A stretch of DNA of 26,722 bases, taken from positions 1 to 26,722 of IMG/VR virus record IMGVR_UViG_3300030116_005413; one strand, 5' to 3'. A program made the translations under genes and the position numbers. The notes beneath the pieces are model-generated. The model saw only the letters and a program-made list of their open reading frames with translations. It did not search any database and had not been told where the DNA came from. This stretch comes from a virus. This document shows positions 1 through 5,733 of this stretch, piece after piece. The number at the start of each line of letters is the position of its first letter. Positions within the stretch are counted from its first letter, which is position 1.

Positions 1-6
1 ACAAAG

Positions 7-393
7 ATGAATTATTACTATGGTATGGTATGGTTGCTTGGATTATTTTTATGGCAATCGCCCTTATACTCGCAGTCCGTTAGACTAGACAGCTTCCAAG
101 ATGTGCAGTTGCTTAATGTACAGAATTGTTCTGTAGTACAAGTAAATGCAAGTTGGAATCATCAAAACAGAGTAAAGATAGAAAAACTAGCAAACATTTG
201 CTATGTTGCAGAAATAGACATAGAGGACAAAGTTATTGGTGCTACCATAGCTAAAGAGTGGAATATCAAAATCGTTCCTACTATTATTGTTTTAGAAAAT
301 GGTAAAGAGGTAAAACGATTTGTTCCTGGAATTAGTATGAAATTCAATGAAGATACTATCATTGCAGATGTAAGAAAAGAAGTAAAACAATGA
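7..393 (+). CDS. Secreted thioredoxin-fold protein lacking the CxxC active site
   Basis: The first ~22 residues (MNYYYGMVWLLGLFLWQSPL then YSQS) look like a signal peptide, so the product probably acts in the periplasm or envelope. The rest fits a thioredoxin fold: a buried strand VVQVNASW, a later strand VAEIDIED, the cis-proline loop IVPTIIVLENGKEV (Pro91) and a C-terminal helix. Where thioredoxins have W-C-G-P-C-K, this protein has W50-N-H-Q-N-R, so both redox cysteines are gone. Two other cysteines (C41, C65) remain. A disulfide reductase role is therefore unlikely, and a binding or chaperone role is inferred. The reading frame is open to the window edge, so an upstream start cannot be excluded, but the signal peptide supports this ATG. 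Its TGA overlaps the next gene in ATGA. Confidence 0.7.
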   Translation: MNYYYGMVWLLGLFLWQSPLYSQSVRLDSFQDVQLLNVQNCSVVQVNASWNHQNRVKIEKLANICYVAEIDIEDKVIGATIAKEWNIKIVPTIIVLENGKEVKRFVPGISMKFNEDTIIADVRKEVKQ

Positions 394-575
394 GAAAAAA
401 GAAAAGAAAATCGAGAGTCAATCAAGCAGGAAATTATACTAAACCTACGCTTAGAAAGCGTTTATTCAATAAGATCCTAAGAGGTAATAAAGGTGGTAAT
501 CCTGGACAATGGAGTGCAAGAAAAGCTCAAATGTTAGCACTCGCCTACAAACGAGCAGGTGGTGGTTATAAATAA
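390..575 (+). CDS. Small basic protein with GQWSARKAQ motif
   Basis: This 61-residue, strongly basic protein has two recognisable segments: KPTLRKRLFNKI near residue 18 and PGQWSARKAQMLALAYKRA before a GGGYK end. I recall this pattern from small proteins of marine phages and large viruses (possibly the DUF5872 group). No function is established. In other phages this segment and the segment of the next gene can occur in one polypeptide, so the two neighbours may work as a pair. It overlaps the preceding gene by ATGA and the following gene by TAATG, so the three are translationally coupled. Nucleic-acid binding is an inference from charge only. Confidence 0.65.
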   Translation: MRKKKRKSRVNQAGNYTKPTLRKRLFNKILRGNKGGNPGQWSARKAQMLALAYKRAGGGYK

Positions 576-814
576 TGGCTCTCAAGAAATCACAGAAAAG
601 TCTGCGTAGGTGGACAAAGCAAAAATGGGGTACAAAGTCAGGTAAACCTTCTCGAAAAACTGGTGAAAGATACCTACCTCAAAGATTGCTAAAAGCAATG
701 ACTAAATCAGAATACGCATACGAAACTCGCAAGAAAAGAAAAGCAACTAAAGCAGGTAAGCAACGAGCTAAGTATTCTCGCAAAACAAGAAAAAGAATGC
801 GTAGATATTCATAA
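575..814 (+). CDS. Small basic protein with TKSGK..TGERYLP motif
   Basis: The product has 79 residues, more than a third of them Lys or Arg. The core KKSQKSLRRWTKQKWGTKSG followed by TGERYLP and then EYA.TRKKRKATKAGKQ is a pattern I recognise from many marine phage proteins, where it often sits beside or is fused to the GQWSARKAQ segment carried by the previous gene. Such composition suits binding to DNA or RNA, perhaps inside the capsid, but that is inference. It starts in TAATG overlap with the upstream stop and is followed by a 39-base gap before the next gene, the only real gap in this part of the operon. Confidence 0.65.
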   Translation: MALKKSQKSLRRWTKQKWGTKSGKPSRKTGERYLPQRLLKAMTKSEYAYETRKKRKATKAGKQRAKYSRKTRKRMRRYS

Positions 815-853
815 TTTGTTATATTCAGTATTATTAACCATACTGGAGGACAA

Positions 854-1081
854 ATGTCTAAAGAAACAAAACAAGATGAATTTAAAGTAGTGCTAGAAGA
901 TGGCAAAGAAGTAAAATTTGACGATCTAAAAGACGAGCAAAAAGTAATGGTAAATCAAATCAGAGATTTAGATATACAGCTCGGCAGAATGAGTTTTCAA
1001 GCACAACAACTTCAAGCTGCAAAAAATCACTTTTCTGCAGAACTTAATTCTTCTTTGAAAGAAGAGAAGGAAGATGCCTAA
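854..1081 (+). CDS. DUF6447-like coiled-coil protein
   Basis: The 75-residue product has a short N-terminal strand region (FKVVLEDGKEVKFDDL) followed by a long amphipathic helix from about residue 28 to 70 with the pattern Q.RDLDIQLGRM.FQAQQLQAAKNHF. This matches the DUF6447-type layout of phage proteins (short hairpin, then a heptad-like helix with a Q.A..A segment). Function is unknown; it is usually found near structural genes. A strong Shine-Dalgarno GGAGG (845-849) precedes the ATG. A 6-bp inverted repeat (826-831 with 840-845) ends at this site. The stop overlaps the holin start by 8 bases. Confidence 0.65.
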   Translation: MSKETKQDEFKVVLEDGKEVKFDDLKDEQKVMVNQIRDLDIQLGRMSFQAQQLQAAKNHFSAELNSSLKEEKEDA

Positions 1082-1445
1082 GTTAAATGTAGTCGCAGGT
1101 ATCATAGATAAAGTAGCAGACAAAATCGATGACTTTACTCTTGACAAAGCAGAAAAAGCACAACTTATACAAGAAATTAACAAAGCTCAAATTGAGGTTA
1201 ATAAAGTTGAAGCCAATAGCAGTAGTTTATTTGTTGCAGGTTGGCGTCCTTTTGTTGGTTGGACTTGTGGAGTAGCACTATGTTATCACTTCGTACTACA
1301 ACCCTTCTTACTTTTTCTGTTACATTCATTTGGCTATCAAGTGGATTTACCAGTATTCGATATGACAACTCTCACGACAATACTTCTGGGTATGCTCGGT
1401 CTTGGGGGAATGCGTTCATTCGAAAAAGTGAAGCGATCAGCATAA
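1074..1445 (+). CDS. Holin, GTA_holin_3TM type
   Basis: The 123-residue product fits the three-TM holin family first described in gene transfer agents. An amphipathic N-terminal region (residues 1-45, rich in KVADKIDDFTLDKAEKA) is followed by AGWRPFVGWTCGVALCYHF, a second hydrophobic stretch FVLQPFLLFLLHSFG, and a third TTLTTILLGMLGLGGMRSFEK. The GWRPFVGW and LGLGGMRSFEK signatures are characteristic. It would open the inner membrane to time lysis. It sits directly before the endolysin, with TAATG overlap, forming a two-gene lysis cassette inside the morphogenesis operon. Confidence 0.88.
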   Translation: MPKLNVVAGIIDKVADKIDDFTLDKAEKAQLIQEINKAQIEVNKVEANSSSLFVAGWRPFVGWTCGVALCYHFVLQPFLLFLLHSFGYQVDLPVFDMTTLTTILLGMLGLGGMRSFEKVKRSA

Positions 1446-1918
1446 TGGAGTTCAACGAAATCATTGAGAAAGTCCTTGAACACGAGGGAGGTTATGTCAA
1501 TGATAAAGATGATTTAGGTGGGGAAACAAAGTATGGTATAACCAAACGATTCTATCCTCACCTTGACATCAAGAACTTAACTAGAGAACAAGCAAAAGAA
1601 ATTTATTATCAAGACTATTGGATTCCTTCCAAAGCGTCTAAACTTCCTGAAGATTTACGATACGCTTACTTTGATTGCGTTGTAAATACTGGACAATATC
1701 GTGCAGTAAAAATATTACAACAAGCGTGTAATAATAAAAATACATTTGATATTAAAGAAGATGGTAAAATTGGTGCAGCAACTATATCTGCTTGTAAAAA
1801 ATTAGAAGCAGATAGATTTATTTCATATAGAATTTTATTCTATTCTTTGCTAATTTCTGATAACCCCACACAAGAAAAATTTTGGTATGGGTGGTACAAA
1901 AGAGCTAAAGGAGAATAG
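1445..1918 (+). CDS. Endolysin, GH108 family N-acetylmuramidase
   Basis: The product has 157 residues. The N-terminus carries the GH108 signature VLEHEGGYVNDKDDLGGETKYGIT, with E14 as the expected catalytic glutamate. The C-terminal half (DGKIGAATISACKK, then EKFWYGWYKRAKG) matches the helical peptidoglycan-binding domain usually linked to this family. It cleaves the glycan backbone of peptidoglycan. There is no signal peptide, which fits release by the adjacent holin. The reading frame is open upstream to 1241, but that segment is antisense-quality low-complexity sequence lying entirely in the holin gene. The ATG at 1445, overlapping the holin TAA, begins exactly at the conserved domain. Confidence 0.9.
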   Translation: MEFNEIIEKVLEHEGGYVNDKDDLGGETKYGITKRFYPHLDIKNLTREQAKEIYYQDYWIPSKASKLPEDLRYAYFDCVVNTGQYRAVKILQQACNNKNTFDIKEDGKIGAATISACKKLEADRFISYRILFYSLLISDNPTQEKFWYGWYKRAKGE

Positions 1919-2899
1919 ATGCCTACATACATTACAGCTAGAGATTTAAAAGATACCTTTCCAAACTTAGACGAGTTTGACACAAAAAAACCTGTGTATG
2001 GTTGGGTGGCAGAATCTACAAATAGATATGTGTCACACGATTCTGGATTGGTAACTATTCTTTTTGCAGACGGAAAAGATTTAGGTTCTGCACAATCAGC
2101 TTTGTCTGATGTAGATGCAAACGATGAATGGTTTTACGATTCAGCAGCAGACGCAGTATATTATTATAATAGTGCTAGTAGTCCAGAAGATTTATTGATG
2201 GAAGCAGGAGAAGATTTTGTTACATTAAAAACAAGAGTGATGCAAGACGCAAGTGATTATGTAGATTCTAAATTAGATTCTAACTTACCAAGAGAACAAT
2301 TTTTATTAAAAGATGGTACATACGACTATCTTATCAGACGACTAACTTCATTAGTCGCAGCATTCTTTTTAGTGAAAGGGAAAGATCCTACGAGTGAAAT
2401 AGCAGAAGCATTATTTGAAGAAGCACAAATGCACATTGCAGACTTAAATGCAGGGAAAGCAAAGCTAAGTTATCAGAACACAGGAGATGCTTCAAAAGGG
2501 ATTGTAAGAAAAATGTCTGTGTCTGGAAGTCTTAATATTGTTGACACTAGAGGAAATTACTTTGGTAGCTACGACAGATTAAAAGTTATTGTAACTACTG
2601 GTGGTGCTATTGGTACTGCTAAGTATTCTGTGTATGCAAAAGATGATGATACTTTAAAAAATAATCAAGTGGTGACAGATGAAGTTATCAATGGAGATTA
2701 TCAAGAATTAGCAGCAGGATTGCAGATAAGATTTCAAGGATCATCAGATAGTTCTACTGCAACACAAAATGATGAGTGGGAAGTAGAAGTAACAGGTATT
2801 TACGAAGAAACAGAAAATGCCTCTATGCGTTCAGTTAAAATGACTCGTAAAGATTCTAAACAATTCTATCGAGGTAAGAATGGCTCTCGCATCTACTAA
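1919..2899 (+). CDS. Putative head-tail connector protein with C-terminal beta domain
   Basis: I place this 326-residue protein as a head-tail connector (gp6/DUF1320-like). It starts with ITARDLKDTFPNLDEF and has a helical central region (TRVMQDASDYVDSKLDSNLP, then LIRRLTSLVAAFFLVKGKDP.SEIAEALFEEAQMHIADLNAGK) typical of such adaptors. Residues ~60-95 and ~200-305 are extra beta-rich segments, the latter with YSVYAKDDDTLK and DEWEVEVTGIYEE, resembling Ig-like additions. GGAG lies close before the ATG. The end overlaps the next gene by 20 bases. Position before the tail-completion genes supports the call, which is moderate because sequence similarity in this class is weak. Confidence 0.55.
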   Translation: MPTYITARDLKDTFPNLDEFDTKKPVYGWVAESTNRYVSHDSGLVTILFADGKDLGSAQSALSDVDANDEWFYDSAADAVYYYNSASSPEDLLMEAGEDFVTLKTRVMQDASDYVDSKLDSNLPREQFLLKDGTYDYLIRRLTSLVAAFFLVKGKDPTSEIAEALFEEAQMHIADLNAGKAKLSYQNTGDASKGIVRKMSVSGSLNIVDTRGNYFGSYDRLKVIVTTGGAIGTAKYSVYAKDDDTLKNNQVVTDEVINGDYQELAAGLQIRFQGSSDSSTATQNDEWEVEVTGIYEETENASMRSVKMTRKDSKQFYRGKNGSRIY

Positions 2900-3299
2900 T
2901 GCTTGGAAAGTTAATGTCGAAGAAACGATACAAACTGCAATTAGAAGTGAGTTCTCAAATGCTTTCCCTATTTATAGAAGCAAGAAAACAAATATAGCAG
3001 GTAATCAATTTGCTATTCTTAGAGGGGAAAATTCAGAACCTCAAAATACTATGTATGCTAAACTGGGGAGTAATTATAATCTTTCATTAGAAGTATATAT
3101 ATCAGATAGAAAAAGAAACGATATTACTGTGAAGCATTTTTTTAAACAAATATCAAGAGTAGAAGAACTATTTTATTCTTTGGTAGAATTAAATCCATTA
3201 TTTAATGTTAGTATAAATAGTATAAATTATAATGACGATGAAGATATTAATGGATATAGAAAAGCAACTTTTGATTTGACTGTAAGGAATATTAGATAA
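2880..3299 (+). CDS. Tail-completion/terminator-like protein (paralogue 1)
   Basis: The 139-residue protein has the layout of phage tail terminators or head-tail joining proteins: an N-terminal helix (VEETIQTAIRSEFSNAFPIY), central strands (FAILRGENSEP...LSLEVYIS), a second helix containing KQISRVEELFYSLVEL, and a final strand pair ending in RKATFDLTVRNIR. It aligns along its whole length with the next gene (IR.EF..A.P.Y and K..SR.E..F positions), suggesting a tandem duplication. It begins inside the end of the previous gene and shares TAATG with the next. The function is inferred from position and fold pattern, not from a specific family hit. Confidence 0.55.
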   Translation: MALASTNAWKVNVEETIQTAIRSEFSNAFPIYRSKKTNIAGNQFAILRGENSEPQNTMYAKLGSNYNLSLEVYISDRKRNDITVKHFFKQISRVEELFYSLVELNPLFNVSINSINYNDDEDINGYRKATFDLTVRNIR

Positions 3300-3808
3300 T
3301 GGCTATTAGTTTTAACAATGTTACATACGACAAAGTAATGACACCATTGCGAGATAAAATACGCACAGAGTTTAAAGGTGCATTGCCTGTTTATTTTGAC
3401 AATAACTATAGAGATGTAGGAACAAAGTCATTGAGAATATATCCTGAATCACAAACATTGGTAGAGAAAAAAACTCGTTCTTATTTGAATGTATATGAAA
3501 TGCAAATGGATTATGTTATTAAAACATATAATGATAATGAAAAAGCATTAGATGAAATGTATAAAGATGTTAGTAGAATAGAAACTGTGTTGTTTAACAA
3601 CTCACACGGAGGATCTACGCCATATTTCTTTGAAAGTATGCCTACTATTGAGCATAATATAGACACAGATTTAGAGAATGTATATGTATCAAGAATAAGT
3701 GTACCAGTATTGTATGAAGAAGTTTATCAGTCATTTGCGAGGTTTGTAACTTCCGATGATAAATTCTTTGTATTATCTAATGGTTCTTTTTATATTGTAA
3801 GGAGTTAA
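3299..3808 (+). CDS. Tail-completion/terminator-like protein (paralogue 2)
   Basis: This 169-residue protein resembles its upstream neighbour: helix with PLRDKIRTEFKGALPVYF, strands LRIYPESQ and YEMQMDYVIKTYNDN, helix EMYKDVSRIETVLFNN, then a strand with RISVPVLYEEVY. It carries about 30 extra C-terminal residues (VTSDDKFFVLSNGSFYIVRS). One of the pair is likely the tail terminator and the other a head-side or joining protein, but sequence alone does not say which. It is located directly before the tail tube gene, where terminators normally lie. Confidence 0.55.
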   Translation: MAISFNNVTYDKVMTPLRDKIRTEFKGALPVYFDNNYRDVGTKSLRIYPESQTLVEKKTRSYLNVYEMQMDYVIKTYNDNEKALDEMYKDVSRIETVLFNNSHGGSTPYFFESMPTIEHNIDTDLENVYVSRISVPVLYEEVYQSFARFVTSDDKFFVLSNGSFYIVRS

Positions 3809-3810
3809 TT

Positions 3811-3996
3811 ATGGCTAAAAAGTACAAAAAGAAAGAAGGCGTCTTACCTAAAGGTAAAAGTTACTTAGGGTTAGACTGGGCAGATTGGGCAAGATTAAAA
3901 AATGGTAAAGTGGTAGAGCTTGATTCTATGCCTAAAGAAGCCAAAGAATTTTTAGTAGAAATCAAAGATCAAAAAGTTAAAAAAGAGGTAAAGTGA
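3811..3996 (+). CDS. Small basic protein of unknown function in tail operon
   Basis: The 61-residue product has a Lys-rich start (AKKYKKKEGVLPKG) and end (IKDQKVKKEVK) around a short core YLGLDWADWARLKNGKVVELDSMP. It has a good ribosome site (AAGGAG, 8 bases before the ATG) and sits between tail-completion and tail tube genes with 1-2 base gaps, so it is very likely expressed with them. I do not recognise a family. The NGKVVELDSMP..AKEFL core, a short hairpin and helix, is similar in style to small tail-associated proteins. Confidence 0.6.
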   Translation: MAKKYKKKEGVLPKGKSYLGLDWADWARLKNGKVVELDSMPKEAKEFLVEIKDQKVKKEVK

Positions 3997-3997
3997 A

Positions 3998-5017
3998 ATG
4001 GCAGATTTAGCAGAAGGATTTAGTCCTAAACAGTTTCAGTTAGCAATCGCTGCTGAAGCAGATGGCATTGGTTCTGGAGAAGCAACAGACGCAGATTATA
4101 AATTTATTAATATAGATTCTATTGAGTTTCCATCTTTAAACCCACAACAGGTTTTAGATGTAAGACACGGAGTAGGTAGAACTCTTAAAGCTGTAGATAT
4201 GTTCTTATCAAACAAACTTACAGTAAAAGAAATTAGTTTTTCAGGTATTGCAGATGCTACTATTTTACCAATGCTTCTTTCAAATATTACAACTGATGCT
4301 TCAAGTGCTTATGAAATAGCAGGTAGCTATGCAGGTATTGATTTATCTTATGGAGATTCTGTAAGTGACAATACAAAAACATTTGCTTTAGTGGTAGTAA
4401 CACCAGAAGCAGCTCAACAAATGTATTTTAAGGGTTGTTTCTTAACTTCATTAACTATTAGTGGAGATGTAGGAGAAGAAGCAGGAAGATTAAAGATTTC
4501 AGGTACATTTAAATCTGGTTGTATTCCAGCATTAAATGATACTTCTATCGTTCCAACACACGACAGAGCAAGTTTTAATACAAATTACTTTATGACAGAC
4601 TATGGTGATTCTGGCTCAACAAATGCAGTGACAACTATTGCAGGTATTTCCGATCCAGTAATGAAATCATTTAGTTTAACCATTGAAAACGATGTTGTTA
4701 TGAGTGGTTATGATGTAAATGGTAATTTTCAACAAATGCACAGAGGTATTCCAGAAGTGGCAGTAACCTTTGACGCAGTTGTAAAGTATGATGGTGATAC
4801 AGATAATCTTATACAAACATTTGCAGAACAATCAACATCTACTGTTGCAAACACATTAACAGCAGCAGATAGTGTGACAAGAAATGTAGATATATCGTTA
4901 CCGACTTGTATTATTACCGATGTAAGTTTTTCAGAGGAAGATGCAATGTTCCTATCCGTAAGTAGTAAAGCAGTAGCTGGTACTTCAGGAAACATTGTTT
5001 CTATCACAATACAATAA
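3998..5017 (+). CDS. Major tail tube protein
   Basis: The 339-residue protein has the features of siphovirus tail tube subunits: an N-terminal strand region with a loop (PKQFQLAIAAEADGIGSGEA), conserved INIDSIEFPSLNPQQ near residue 37, and alternating beta segments (KEISFSGIAD, KGCFLTSLTISGDVGEEAGRLKISGTF, SFSLTIENDV) typical of the tube beta-sandwich. The repeated pattern 'L.ISG..GEEAGRLKISGTF' resembles the tube core. Position, immediately before the frameshifting chaperone pair and the tape measure, is the canonical place of the tail tube gene. A longer C-terminal part (PEVAVTFDAVVKYDGDTD onward) completes the sandwich. Confidence 0.72.
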   Translation: MADLAEGFSPKQFQLAIAAEADGIGSGEATDADYKFINIDSIEFPSLNPQQVLDVRHGVGRTLKAVDMFLSNKLTVKEISFSGIADATILPMLLSNITTDASSAYEIAGSYAGIDLSYGDSVSDNTKTFALVVVTPEAAQQMYFKGCFLTSLTISGDVGEEAGRLKISGTFKSGCIPALNDTSIVPTHDRASFNTNYFMTDYGDSGSTNAVTTIAGISDPVMKSFSLTIENDVVMSGYDVNGNFQQMHRGIPEVAVTFDAVVKYDGDTDNLIQTFAEQSTSTVANTLTAADSVTRNVDISLPTCIITDVSFSEEDAMFLSVSSKAVAGTSGNIVSITIQ

Positions 5018-5035
5018 TAAAAACGAGGAAAGTCA

Positions 5036-5299
5036 ATGTCTAAAAAGATAACGCTTAAGAGTGGTGTTAAAGCTACGCTTATAGAAATGTCAGTAGATGC
5101 TTTTGATAAATGTATGGATTCTGTACGCTTTGAAGAAGTAGATGGACAGTCAGTAATTAAAAATCAATTTGCATTAAGTACATTATGGATTAGAAATGGT
5201 GTAGATGGAGCAGATGATAAGTTTATTAAATCTTTATCAATTAACGATAGAGTAGAATTACAACTAGCTATTCAGGAATACAATAGCTTGGGGGAATAG
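5036..5299 (+). CDS. Tail assembly chaperone, short form (gpG-like)
   Basis: The 87-residue protein begins SKKITLKSGVKATLIEMSVDAFDKCMDSV, a typical start for phage tail assembly chaperones: short beta hairpin, then helices. It lies between the tail tube and tape measure genes, the canonical G position. Near its stop, the zero-frame codons TTG GGG GAA TAG contain a run of five G. The -1 frame is open from 5287 straight into the downstream coding region, so a minor fraction of ribosomes should produce a longer G-T fusion. It is preceded by GAGGAAAGTCA before the ATG, a good ribosome site. Confidence 0.82.
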   Translation: MSKKITLKSGVKATLIEMSVDAFDKCMDSVRFEEVDGQSVIKNQFALSTLWIRNGVDGADDKFIKSLSINDRVELQLAIQEYNSLGE

Positions 5300-5733
5300 A
5301 AACCCTCTCACTTGAATTAAACATATTAATAGATGATTGGTGTGAGGGTTGTAGATATTCTACCTTTCCATATAAAGCTAAGTTACCTCTTAAAAAGAAT
5401 AACAGCGTTCACACCTTTACATCTATGGACGATGTATGGTATGTAATCAAGCTATTAAAAGAAGAAGTTGAAGAACACAATGCTACCTCTGAAAGAAAGT
5501 TTGAAATACACGAAGCTATCAAATCACACCTACCCTTTTTTGCTTGTACTAATAACTTTATTAGCAAAGAATATCAAAGAGATATACAAAGATTTACTTA
5601 TTCAAAAAAGATGAATGTTGCTCCTTTTGAAGGATCATACGGAAATCACCCAAAAAAATGGATTGATAAGTGCAATGTTATAGAAAAAATGTTAAATTAT
5701 ATTCAATCACAACAATATAAAAAGAGTAATTAA
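5036..5733 (+). CDS. Tail assembly chaperone, frameshift product (gpGT-like)
   Basis: A -1 shift at the G run (5290-5294) joins the 87-codon upstream frame to a -1 frame open from 5287 to the TAA at 5731-5733, giving a fusion of about 232 residues. The T part reads GGIETLSLELNILIDDWCEG, then CRYSTFPYKAK and the 102-residue segment from Met at 5425. It contains a C-E-G-C pair and a helical C-terminus. In other siphoviruses the G and GT forms coat the tape measure and recruit tail tube subunits. An independent start at 5425 is possible, but it has no clear ribosome site and would discard conserved-looking upstream coding sequence. The tape measure starts in TAATG overlap with this stop. Confidence 0.75.
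5290..5350 (+). promoter_or_regulatory. Programmed -1 ribosomal frameshift site with downstream stem
   Basis: The slippery sequence is G GGG GAA in zero-frame codons (5290-5296), followed at once by TAG. P-site pairing is retained perfectly after a -1 slip (GGG to GGG). Four bases later begins a stem: AACCCTC (5301-5307) pairs with GAGGGTT (5344-5350), extended inward by CAC/GTG around a two-base bulge. A stem or pseudoknot at this distance is a usual stimulator. Confidence 0.7.

Noticed and set aside
816-844. Sigma70-like promoter TTGTTA-N17-CATACT before the DUF6447-like gene
   Set aside because: Weak -10 box, would give an almost leaderless transcript, and AT-rich DNA yields such matches often.
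1241-1444. N-terminal extension of the endolysin frame
   Set aside because: It lies wholly inside the holin gene in another frame. The conserved GH108 domain starts exactly at the ATG at 1445, which overlaps the holin stop.
2339-2357. Perfect 7-bp palindrome CGACTAA-CTTCA-TTAGTCG, with partial likeness to the T7-like element
   Set aside because: It lies inside the connector coding sequence (RRLTSLVA), has no TATA part, and no regulatory reason is apparent.
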